From assembly GCA_017627115.1 (NCBI GenBank), contig JAGAHK010000393.1, positions 1 through 12,497 of the forward strand: a stretch of 12,497 bases of DNA. Direction: 5' to 3'. Below, piece by piece: positions 1-7,031 of this stretch. Source of the stretch: Bacillota bacterium (lineage in GTDB: Bacteria; Bacillota; Clostridia; Lachnospirales; CAG-274). Below the pieces are notes generated by a model. The model saw only the letters and a program-made list of their open reading frames with translations, was not told where the DNA came from and did not search any database. The position numbers and the translations under genes are program-made. Within the stretch, counting starts at the first letter, position 1. The number at the start of each line of letters is the position of its first letter.

Positions 1-3000
1 CAGGTGTAGCCGTCCTCAAGCTCTGCGAGAAGATTTACCGTATTGCCCGTTGTAAGGTTATTTATTGTGTAGTTGCTGTAGTCTTTTATCTCGTATGCAC
101 TGCTGTTTGCGATTTTGGATTTTTCAACATACTCCTGATACTTCTCGCTGTAATAGTCTAAAAGTATGCTTTCATCATCCATCTTGTAGCTGCTGCTTTT
201 ATCTACTATATTTAAAGCATACAAATCCAAACAATTATAAGTAAATGCAATATGACCGTGCCAATAGTCGTCCAATACTATATCGAAAATACAATCCCAT
301 TGTGAGTCATTTAAATGCTCAAATTTATCTTCGATCAATGCGTCAATGAGTTTATTTACACAACTATAATAGTTATTATAATAGTCATAGTTTTTATCAA
401 AGTCACCTTTAATGGTTCGACCATTATAATCGGCAACAAAGCCATATTCATAGTGTAAATTAAAATACCTGTTCAGATAGTAGTAATATTTATCATGACT
501 GTTTTCGCCTTGGACAAGCGATAAAGTAAGCCTTTGACGCATAATATCCCAAAATCTGTCCATAACATCCTGCGGTACTTTATTGCCGTTTTCAAAATAT
601 GCTATAAGTTTTTTATAGTCGCTTGTTTTCAACTCTTTTGAATAATCATCAAAATAACGACCATAAGAAAAATGCAAAAACCAATAAGGAATCATATATT
701 TAAACGAGTATTGCAAATTATGTTCGGCAATATATTTATCATAGATCGGTCTCAAAACATTGTCCTTTTCCTCACTTGGAATACTTTGTACATATTCCTC
801 CGGTGTCATAAGCGTATTCTTGTCACCAACCATATTTGTGCTTACAACTTTGCCGTGCTTAATATTTTTATTGAGATCTTCGTTGGTGAATGTTCCAACA
901 TATCCATGCAAAACATTTACCGAATTATCGTCCCTTGCAAACTCGACTTTAATTGTCATATTGTTTTCAAGAGAAATATCTTCGCCTTGCTTATAGCTTT
1001 TTCCTCCTGCGGTTATGCTCGCAACATGGTAGCCTTGATTGGGTACAACAGAAAGACGAAGTTTATCGCCCTTGTACCAATAGTCGCTTGTAATATCGGT
1101 GTCGTTTATTACCGTATCGCCCATTTTTACAACGCCGTTTTCATAAGGTGCAATATGTATTTTACTTACCTTTTCGGTTCGTGTGAATCGGGCTCTTGCC
1201 GTAAGCGTACTCTTTGACTGATCTCCGTTATAGATATAGTCCTTAATAAAATCACTGTCCACATAAAGGGATTCGCCCGATTTCTTTGAAATACTTTTAT
1301 TATTGCCCGTAAATGTAACATTTTCCACCGAACAGCCATATTGTCTGCCGACATCACTCAAATTGGCATAAGCTTTTATATAGTTATACTTTCTGAAATT
1401 TGATGCCGAGACCGTTGTCGTTCCGGGTGAAAACCATACATTTCTAAGTTGATTTTTATATTCGGGTCCGTTGTAGATTGTGTAAGTCAGTTCCGACGGA
1501 CTTTGGGTAAGTAAATTGAAATTGGTATAATAAGCTCTGACATTCCTTACCTCTAAGTCCATTTCGTTATCAGTGGAAACGAATAAACCCATCCAAACTT
1601 TTACACCCGATTGGCGCTTACCTTCGGCAGACATAGTTTTTTTCTCCCAATTGCTCCAGCCCTTATATTTTGATACTTCATAACCATCTAAACCGAAGTA
1701 ACTTATCTGTCTGCTGTTTTTACTTGAACTTTCTACATCATTTCTCCATTCCCACTCTATATGCTCAACACCTGTAAGGTCTGCATAAGAATAGTATGCA
1801 GGTTTCCATGTAGATTTATGAAACAAATCAACTGATTTACTTGCATTGCAGTTTCCTAATGGGGTGAAATAACTCGAACTTGCATCAAACGCTTCAATCG
1901 GTGCATCTTCATCGGAATATGCCTTTACCTCTGCATTATCGCTTACATTTATAAGCGACTTGTTATCATCATTTGCAAAAGGAAGTATCTCCACACGGGT
2001 GCTTTTGCCCGTAATGTTCGCATTATCTTTCGTTTCTGCGGTGATATCAAAGTACAGGCTGTCCGTAAGGTCTTTTGCCGCAAGATTATCCTTTAATATC
2101 GGCACAAATATTTTCTTTTCTTTCTCCCCCGGCAGGAACATAACATCCCCCATAACAGGTGTATAATCCTCGTCTGCCTTTGCGGTGTCTGCAAGGGTGG
2201 AAATATAAACACTTACATAGTCGTTTACATTGCCGTCACGCTTTAATACTACCGTCACACCGTCCGAATCCGAAAATACCTGATAATTTTCAAGTGCGAA
2301 ACCTATATCGCATTTTTCGATTTTTTCGTCATCGTCAATGACAACATCACTTGCATTCTGCTCACCTATCTCTGCACCGTTTGTCGGGTCAAAGAGTGCA
2401 AGCTCAAATGCCTCCTGCGTTTCGTACACATCATCGTCCGTTATCTTGACGTGGATAATTTTGTACGCTTCGCCGTCCGCAAAATCTACGGTGTATGAAA
2501 GACCGTCAAAAGCCTCCGCCGCATCGTTCATAAGCTGTACTTCTTCTTTGTTCTTTGTTTCAAAAATATCATCAAGAGAGTATGCAGCCGAATCGTTTAC
2601 GGTCGGCGTTGTCTTGCCCGTAGCCTCATCACGCATTTTGTGAAGTGCGGAAGTATAGCTGCCCATATCGTCCGAGAAAGCTGCAACGGGGGCATCTTCT
2701 TCTTGCTTTAACGCCTCGTCAAGGCTTACAAGCTGCGGTGTTTCAGTGCTTGTATCGTCCGAGATTTCAGCCGTTTCGGGAACATCCGTTTCGCTGTCCG
2801 TAACTTCCAAAGCCGCACCCGATGGCGTTTCGTCAATGCCGAAAACATCAAGTGCCGCACCCGATGCAAGTCTGTCCGTTGTAAACAGAATATCCTTGTT
2901 TTGCTCTATCTGCGCTTCATATAAGGTCGGTGTGTCCTCGCTCTTTTCAAGATCGTGATAAAAACCGAGCGCATCCCTCTCCTGCAAAATAAAGTCCTCG

Positions 3001-3281
3001 CCGTATTTTGCGGAGATCTCGACCGCCTTTATGTTTACGCTTGCTTCCCCTTCCGTGCCGCCTCGACGCAAAACATAAAAGTCAAACTCCTTGCCCTCGC
3101 CCGTCATAATATACGGCGAAAGCACTTCAAACATACCGTGGGGATGCTTTGCGACAAAGGCGTCGCTAACCCTTAACCCCGATACGTCAATTTCCTGCTC
3201 CGTATCCGCCCATACAACACTCGGTGCCGCAATGGATAACGCAAGCAGTAAAGCAATAAATCGTGTTCGCTTTCTGTTCAT
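1..3281 (-). CDS. Large exported Calx-beta / InlB-repeat protein, C-terminus beyond window
   Basis: I translated this frame from ATG at 3281 and found no stop down to the left edge, giving 1093 codons and no C-terminus. The start follows AAAGAAAGGGTGATTTT. Residues 1-25 form a signal peptide (Lys/Arg-rich, hydrophobic core, VWA cleavage site before DTEQ), so the protein is exported. A Calx-beta-like fold begins near residue 60 (FYVLRRGG, then KYGEDF), is interrupted by an acidic insert at about 105-260, and resumes with IIHVKITDDDVYETQEAFEL to about 320. A second Calx-beta-like domain spans about 326-421 (DEDYTP, FLPGEKEKK). Residues about 715-783 resemble a divergent InlB B-repeat (GDKLRLSVVPNQGYH, then MTIKVEF). 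The last 300 residues are rich in Tyr, Asn and Lys and match nothing I recognise. It may be a surface adhesin or the front of a multidomain wall protein. Export and domain types are fairly secure; function is not. Confidence 0.9.
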   Translation of the reverse strand, partial: MNRKRTRFIALLLALSIAAPSVVWADTEQEIDVSGLRVSDAFVAKHPHGMFEVLSPYIMTGEGKEFDFYVLRRGGTEGEASVNIKAVEISAKYGEDFILQERDALGFYHDLEKSEDTPTLYEAQIEQNKDILFTTDRLASGAALDVFGIDETPSGAALEVTDSETDVPETAEISDDTSTETPQLVSLDEALKQEEDAPVAAFSDDMGSYTSALHKMRDEATGKTTPTVNDSAAYSLDDIFETKNKEEVQLMNDAAEAFDGLSYTVDFADGEAYKIIHVKITDDDVYETQEAFELALFDPTNGAEIGEQNASDVVIDDDEKIEKCDIGFALENYQVFSDSDGVTVVLKRDGNVNDYVSVYISTLADTAKADEDYTPVMGDVMFLPGEKEKKIFVPILKDNLAAKDLTDSLYFDITAETKDNANITGKSTRVEILPFANDDNKSLINVSDNAEVKAYSDEDAPIEAFDASSSYFTPLGNCNASKSVDLFHKSTWKPAYYSYADLTGVEHIEWEWRNDVESSSKNSRQISYFGLDGYEVSKYKGWSNWEKKTMSAEGKRQSGVKVWMGLFVSTDNEMDLEVRNVRAYYTNFNLLTQSPSELTYTIYNGPEYKNQLRNVWFSPGTTTVSASNFRKYNYIKAYANLSDVGRQYGCSVENVTFTGNNKSISKKSGESLYVDSDFIKDYIYNGDQSKSTLTARARFTRTEKVSKIHIAPYENGVVKMGDTVINDTDITSDYWYKGDKLRLSVVPNQGYHVASITAGGKSYKQGEDISLENNMTIKVEFARDDNSVNVLHGYVGTFTNEDLNKNIKHGKVVSTNMVGDKNTLMTPEEYVQSIPSEEKDNVLRPIYDKYIAEHNLQYSFKYMIPYWFLHFSYGRYFDDYSKELKTSDYKKLIAYFENGNKVPQDVMDRFWDIMRQRLTLSLVQGENSHDKYYYYLNRYFNLHYEYGFVADYNGRTIKGDFDKNYDYYNNYYSCVNKLIDALIEDKFEHLNDSQWDCIFDIVLDDYWHGHIAFTYNCLDLYALNIVDKSSSYKMDDESILLDYYSEKYQEYVEKSKIANSSAYEIKDYSNYTINNLTTGNTVNLLAELEDGYT

Positions 3282-3337
3282 AAAATCACCCTTTCTTTTT
3301 ATAATTGTTTACAGATATTTTCCGTGTAAATACGACA

Positions 3338-3381
3338 AAAGCACACCCTAAGGGATAAAATTATCTCATAGAATGTGCTTT
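3338..3381 (-). terminator. Long near-perfect hairpin, possible terminator or 5' leader attenuator
   Basis: Arms AAAGCACA (3338-3345) and TGTGCTTT (3374-3381) are perfectly complementary. Pairing continues inward through almost the whole stretch, to a two-base loop. Read as minus-strand RNA, two positions become G-U pairs, whereas on the plus strand they would be C-A mismatches, so the structure is better on the minus strand. There it is followed by TTTTGTCG, a weak U tract. It lies 57 bases upstream of the exported-protein start. It could end an upstream minus-strand transcript or attenuate the exported-protein mRNA. Confidence 0.5.
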
Positions 3382-3586
3382 GAAAAAGAATATTATTTGT
3401 TTATAAAAAAGGGCATAGTTATGCTTGCTTGCTTGTTTGAGAATACGCTAATCATCATAAGCTGTCAACCCCTTTTTCAAATATTTTTGCAATTTTTATG
3501 TTTTTTATATTGCCGTATTATTTCAAAAACATTTCCGAAATATTACTATGGTTTAATTTTAACAAAAATTTTTCAATTTGTCAATG

Positions 3587-3630
3587 AAAAATCCCCCACA
3601 TACCAAAATTACATCTGCTATGTGGGGGAT
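3587..3630 (-). terminator. Intrinsic terminator, minus strand
   Basis: A perfect 12-bp stem, ATCCCCCACATA (3591-3602) with TATGTGGGGGAT (3619-3630), has a 16-base loop. On the minus strand it is followed immediately by a T run (plus-strand A run 3587-3591), as expected for Rho-independent termination. The plus-strand exit has no T run. No convincing minus-strand gene lies just upstream of it. Confidence 0.7.
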
Positions 3631-3919
3631 AAAGTTTCATTTATACGGCGGTATTTGCTTTAACTGTAAGAAGACCATCGTATACAAAAAATGGATAGTA
3701 TCTTTTTATCGCCGTTTTATATCCAGAATTGCGAATTTTTAGGCGGACATCAGAAGCCGGAAAAAACATATATTTTTTTTCAGGGTTTTCAGGAATTTAA
3801 TGCCAATTTGAAGCTTTTTTAAGACAATCGGTACATTTTTGCAAAAGTCAATCGATAACCCGTTAAATATTATCTCCGTTTACGGCGTTTGGTCTGTCGA
3901 TTATTTAAAGGATATGATG

Positions 3920-3925
3920 TATAAT
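3920..3925 (+). promoter_or_regulatory. Possible -10 box for the element's replication operon
   Basis: TATAAT matches the consensus exactly, but no good -35 box lies 16-18 bases upstream (TGTCGA at 3896-3901 is poor). It sits 222 bases before the first plus-strand gene, so the transcript would carry a long leader including the inverted-repeat region. Confidence 0.3.
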
Positions 3926-3955
3926 ATTTATAGAGCCAATCAAGTTGGCTGAGGG

Positions 3956-4107
3956 GTGTCTGAAAACCGCTTTGTGCAGTACAAGCTGAATAGATCCGCT
4001 GCGGTATGGAAGCAAAAATGAAGAAATAGCCGTAGTATTTTACATTTTTACTAACAAAGGCAGATCGGATTTTATCATCTGTTACAGCCAAATTGAGTTT
4101 TCAGACA
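3956..4107. repeat. Short segment bounded by 12-bp inverted repeats (MITE-like)
   Basis: GTGTCTGAAAAC at 3956-3967 is exactly inverted at 4096-4107 (GTTTTCAGACAC). Similarity continues imperfectly outward (GAGGG on the left, ACCCTAA on the right). The segment is about 150-165 bases and has no transposase. Ends reading GGGTGT.TCTGAAAA are typical in style of insertion-sequence termini, so this may be a miniature element or an internally deleted insertion sequence. I cannot name a family and see no clear target duplication. Confidence 0.4.
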
Positions 4108-4146
4108 CACCCTAACAAAAAAACATAAAGAAAGGGGTTTATCATA

Positions 4147-4782
4147 ATGAATGATAACAGAATTACGCAAAACGACCATGAGAGGCTTGAACTTATAAAA
4201 AAGCTTTCTCACGCATGTTCAGTAGGAGACAGGAACACTTTTGGATTACAGGCGGTAGCCTCTCCGCGTTTAAAGACCCAGAAGGGCTTTTTAGCCGTAA
4301 CAGATTACATTTTAGGATTTGTAACTTCTAACGGAGTCATTTTTAAAAAGTTCAAAATCGATAAATTCAACATTCAACCGACAAGTTATGGGGCTGAAAC
4401 AGTTAAACTTGCCGAGACAAAAGAACTCCAAGATGGCTCACGAAAGAACCTTGTTCTTTTGTGGCACTGGTATCCGGATAACGTAGAGACACTTCAGTTT
4501 GCATTGGTTGATGATAACAACCACGTTTTAGCTGATAGTCTTAATGTTAAAACGGGATTCTTCTTCGTGAAGGGTCTGCAAAAGAATGAGTTTGGGGAAA
4601 TCATTGCCAACATATTTTATGGCAAATATGATCCTGCACATTTGCTCGGCAGTTTTAAAACATACGATTATGGAACTTATAGTTTTGATAGTAATAAAAA
4701 GGATAAGTTCAAGCACTATGTACAAAATTGCTACGAGGCCTATTACGGTATTTTAAATGGAGGGAACAGAAATGTTCAATGA
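4147..4782 (+). CDS. Unknown 211-aa protein, first gene of the replication pair
   Basis: The ATG at 4147 follows AAAGAAAGGGG with nine bases between. I do not recognise a family. The protein is soluble: no signal peptide or membrane segment. It has a charged helical N-terminus (HERLELIKKLSHACSVGDRN), then probable beta-rich stretches (GFLAVTDYILGFVTSNGVIF, VLLWHWYPDNVETLQFALVDD), and a Tyr/Phe/Lys-rich C-terminus. Its stop lies inside the helicase gene (11-base overlap from ATG 4772) and its last codons carry the helicase ribosome binding site, so the two are translationally coupled. Position suggests a partner of the helicase, such as an origin-binding, loader or primase-like protein. That is inference; I see no archaeo-eukaryotic primase or zinc motif. 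Confidence 0.85.
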   Translation: MNDNRITQNDHERLELIKKLSHACSVGDRNTFGLQAVASPRLKTQKGFLAVTDYILGFVTSNGVIFKKFKIDKFNIQPTSYGAETVKLAETKELQDGSRKNLVLLWHWYPDNVETLQFALVDDNNHVLADSLNVKTGFFFVKGLQKNEFGEIIANIFYGKYDPAHLLGSFKTYDYGTYSFDSNKKDKFKHYVQNCYEAYYGILNGGNRNVQ

Positions 4783-6430
4783 TAATTATGAATCATCTGA
4801 ATCAAACTATTATGGTGCAGCGTTTTCAGAATGCTTCGACTATATAGACAAACACGAAGAAGTTATTCCTTTGGAAGAAGAACAAGCTGAAGAAAACGAT
4901 GTCAAAGAGGAAGAGTTTTCTTTTTATGGTGCAGCTTTTTCACAACGCTTTGACCACATTAATGATGGCGAAGGTTTTGAAGAAATATTTCATGACGATT
5001 CGCCTACATTTGAAACAATACCTCAGACAGAGTACGCCGATTGCGACTCTAAAAAAATTTGGGACATGTTTAAAACTCCGGCCGAAAAAGAAAAAGAAAA
5101 AGAAGTCGCCAAAGAACAAGCGGACAAAAATGGATACGCTAAGATGCTGGCTAAATTTGCAGATATCATAAAAGATCAAGAGGATTTTATCTTCTATAAC
5201 AATGATCTTTTTGTATATCGCAGCCCAACTTGGCGTAAAATCACACAGCAAGAGTTTTCCACTCTTGCAAAAGAAGTGATAGGCAGCGATGTTACACTGC
5301 TTGATAAGGACTGTAAGGAGTTATGGAAAATGCTTATAACGGATTATGATATCCAAATCGACAACAGTTTCCTGAAAGACTCCAAGTACCTTATTAATTT
5401 TGCAGACTGCGTATATGATATACGCAACGGCAAAATAAGAAAGCATTGCAAAGACGACTATAGTTTTACTTATATAGATGTAAATCTTTGCGATGCACCC
5501 GTTAATAACGGATATTTTGACAGGTTTGTATGCAATGCTTCTGCTGAAAATGAAGTCGGCGGAAGTGAAGCATATCAGCAGGAATGGAGACAGCTTGCCC
5601 TTGAAATATTGGGCTGTATTATTTCCGGTGTTAATCCAAAAGCCTTCTTTGTGTTGTATGGCGAAAAAAGTACGGGTAAGTCGCAGTTTGCAAACTTTTG
5701 TCAGGAACTTCTTGGCAAAAACCTCTGCACAGCGTTAAGAAAACCTAACGATTTAGCACGGCAGTTTAAAACGGGAGATTTATTTGGTAAGAAGCTGTGC
5801 AGTGCCGCAGATATTCCAAATTCTCCAATAAGTCCCGAAGCTGTCGCTGCAATCAAAAGCATTACCGGAAACGACTGGATCGAGGGTGAACAGAAGTACA
5901 AGAATACATTTACTTTTAAAAATGAAGCTTCTTTGCTTATGTCAACCAATCACAAGATCAGTATCGCCGATGGGGCTGATGATGCTTTCTTCGACAGAAT
6001 GGTTTGTCTTCCGTTTAGGAATTCTGTTCCTCGTGAAAAGCAGATAAAAGATTTGTCTGAAAAGTTTATGGAGGAACGTACATATATCGTCAAGGCGGCA
6101 CTTGAGGCTCTTATGAACCTCATAGAGAATAACTACGTATTTACATCTGTGAACTTTGATGAAAATTCACTTGTTCGCAGTGTAAATGTTTCCGATGAAT
6201 CGGTGGAGCATTTTATAGAGGAATGCTGTATATACGATGAAGGAACACGAATAACGAACCCTGAAATTTATGAAAAATATGTGGAATTCTGTAAAACAGA
6301 AGGGCATTATTCTGAGTCAAGGGTGAACTTTGGCAAAAAGTTCAAGCCTATGATAAAGGACAAGTTCCCAAGTGTAAGGGAAGCTAATACAGCTGAAGCA
6401 AGGGGGTATGTAAATTTTAAACTGGTTTAA
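4772..6430 (+). CDS. Superfamily 3 (D5/P4-type) replicative helicase
   Basis: This is an ATP-dependent DNA helicase for element or phage-type replication. I prefer ATG 4772 (552 aa) over the in-frame ATG 4757 because GGAGGG lies seven bases before 4772, whereas 4757 has no binding site and contains that one. Residues 1-70 are acidic and carry a duplicated motif (YYGAAFSECFDYID at 13-26, FYGAAFSQRFDHIN at 51-64). Lys/Glu-rich sequence follows, then a D5_N-like region (YLINFADCVYDIRNGKIRKH). The AAA+ core shows Walker A GEKSTGKS at 297-304, Walker B-like GKKLCSAADIP from 339, sensor Asn 393 in LLMSTNHK, and arginine finger candidate R409 in FFDRMV. The C-terminus looks like the winged-helix tail common in this family. 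No primase domain is fused, unlike P4 alpha, so priming must come from a partner or the host. Confidence 0.9.
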   Translation: MFNDNYESSESNYYGAAFSECFDYIDKHEEVIPLEEEQAEENDVKEEEFSFYGAAFSQRFDHINDGEGFEEIFHDDSPTFETIPQTEYADCDSKKIWDMFKTPAEKEKEKEVAKEQADKNGYAKMLAKFADIIKDQEDFIFYNNDLFVYRSPTWRKITQQEFSTLAKEVIGSDVTLLDKDCKELWKMLITDYDIQIDNSFLKDSKYLINFADCVYDIRNGKIRKHCKDDYSFTYIDVNLCDAPVNNGYFDRFVCNASAENEVGGSEAYQQEWRQLALEILGCIISGVNPKAFFVLYGEKSTGKSQFANFCQELLGKNLCTALRKPNDLARQFKTGDLFGKKLCSAADIPNSPISPEAVAAIKSITGNDWIEGEQKYKNTFTFKNEASLLMSTNHKISIADGADDAFFDRMVCLPFRNSVPREKQIKDLSEKFMEERTYIVKAALEALMNLIENNYVFTSVNFDENSLVRSVNVSDESVEHFIEECCIYDEGTRITNPEIYEKYVEFCKTEGHYSESRVNFGKKFKPMIKDKFPSVREANTAEARGYVNFKLV

Positions 6431-6488
6431 TATTTCATAAGCGAAAATGCGTTTATTGAAAAAATATATTATATAACAGAAGGAGTTG

Positions 6489-6536
6489 ATGACATATTAT
6501 TTACTCAAAAAAGAACCGCCGATATGGTTTTGGTGA
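6489..6536 (+). CDS. Possible 15-codon leader peptide before xis
   Basis: ATG 6489 opens a 15-residue frame, MTYYLLKKEPPIWFW, ending at TGA 6534-6536. AAGGAG lies just upstream at 6480-6485, but the spacing is only three bases, shorter than ideal. Its PPIWFW end and stop codon coincide with the 5' arm and loop of the first downstream hairpin, so a translating ribosome would disrupt that hairpin. It may be a regulatory leader or chance. Confidence 0.3.
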   Translation: MTYYLLKKEPPIWFW

Positions 6537-6625
6537 ACACTCGGCGGCTCGAAATACGGGGCATTGTATGGGAACATACGATGCCTCATACATGCCGTTT
6601 TTATTATATCAATAAAAGAACGGCA
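6516..6625 (+). promoter_or_regulatory. Structured leader with competing hairpins upstream of xis
   Basis: Three stems occur in order. First: CCGCCGA 6516-6522 with TCGGCGG 6541-6547. Second: GGCATTGTATG 6560-6570 with CATACGATGCC 6575-6585, closed by a GGAA tetraloop and extended by two more pairs. Third: TGCCGTTTTT 6593-6602 with a downstream arm ending AACGGCA at 6625. The left arm of the second stem can instead pair with CATACATGCC 6587-6596 (one bulge), and that alternative stem is followed by GTTTTTATT like an intrinsic terminator. The third stem would compete with it. The arrangement looks like a transcription attenuator controlling xis and int. The pairings are seen; the regulatory role is inferred. 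Confidence 0.5.
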
Positions 6626-6672
6626 GTACAACCCCAATTTTATACAAAAATAAAACGATAGGAGGAAATCTT

Positions 6673-6969
6673 ATGATTGAAACAAAGGTACTTGAAAGAT
6701 ACCCCAAGAGGGCTACCTTGCGTGAAGCAGCTAAATTATTGGGCTTCAGCGAATATTCCGTTAACCAGATGTGTAAGCAGGGTATTTTGCCGTACATAAC
6801 AGTGGGCAGACGGCGCTTTGTTTTGATGGATCTGGCAGAAGCGGCAATAGAAGCCGAAGCAAGGGCAACACAGCAAAAGCGGCGTGAGGAACTTGAAGAA
6901 GCAACTAAGCCCCAAGTACAAGAGATACATTTTGGCAAGCATTATCAGGAAATCAAAAAGTTAGTATGA
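6673..6969 (+). CDS. xis: Excisionase-like helix-turn-helix DNA-binding protein
   Basis: A 98-residue protein with a strong ribosome binding site (AGGAGG, seven bases before ATG 6673). Residues about 13-50 form a MerR/excisionase-type winged helix: TLREAAKLLGFSEYSVNQMCKQGILPYITVGRRRFV, with the typical VGRRR wing and helix LREAAKLLGFS. The C-terminal half is a charged, Glu/Lys/Arg-rich helix. Small proteins of this type next to tyrosine recombinases direct excision by bending att DNA, and some also repress transcription. It lies 62 bases before the integrase start, with a terminator between. The fold is confident; the excisionase role is inferred from position. The gene symbol is by role, not by close homology. 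Confidence 0.85.
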   Translation: MIETKVLERYPKRATLREAAKLLGFSEYSVNQMCKQGILPYITVGRRRFVLMDLAEAAIEAEARATQQKRREELEEATKPQVQEIHFGKHYQEIKKLV

Positions 6970-6978
6970 ACATACATC

Positions 6979-7012
6979 CCCCCTTTGTCGTGTTGAGGCA
7001 AAGGGGGTTTTT
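6979..7012 (+). terminator. Intrinsic terminator between xis and int
   Basis: Perfect stem CCCCCTTTG (6979-6987) and CAAAGGGGG (6999-7007), 11-base loop, then TTTTT (7008-7012). It stands ten bases after the xis stop and 19 bases before the integrase ATG. No promoter fits between it and int, so int appears to depend on readthrough or on a weak terminator. Confidence 0.8.
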
Positions 7013-7031
7013 AAGTCGGAAAGGAGTTATT

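Larger units (their letters stand above)
3631..4146. other. Gene-poor AT-rich stretch before the element genes
   Basis: I see no convincing protein gene here. It holds a possible promoter -10 near 3920, a small hairpin AGCCAA/TTGGCT at 3934-3950, and a region bounded by 12-bp inverted repeats (3956-4107). A minus-strand 73-codon frame at 3870-4091 has no recognisable family and runs through one inverted repeat. The left junction of the integrated element may lie here, but no duplicated target was found. Confidence 0.5.

Noticed and set aside
3803..3820. Possible left attachment site matching the tRNA end (TTGAAGCT)
   Set aside because: Only eight bases match, and the sequence diverges at once on the tRNA side, so it cannot be told from chance.
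3870..4091. 73-codon minus-strand open frame
   Set aside because: No recognisable family or convincing ribosome binding site, and it runs straight through one of the inverted repeats. Mentioned only as context for the minus-strand terminator.
4757..4771. Earlier in-frame ATG of the helicase
   Set aside because: No binding site precedes it, and the five extra codons contain the GGAGGG that serves ATG 4772.
5084..5107. Repeated GAAAAA units in the helicase as a slippage or frameshift site
   Set aside because: The A runs are only five long, each broken by G, and the frame continues intact as a Lys/Glu-rich linker on both sides.
6966..7031. 22-residue N-terminal extension of the integrase frame
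   Set aside because: It would be translated from the terminator hairpin and lacks a ribosome binding site, whereas ATG 7032 has AAAGGAG. The integrase arm domain begins at 7032.
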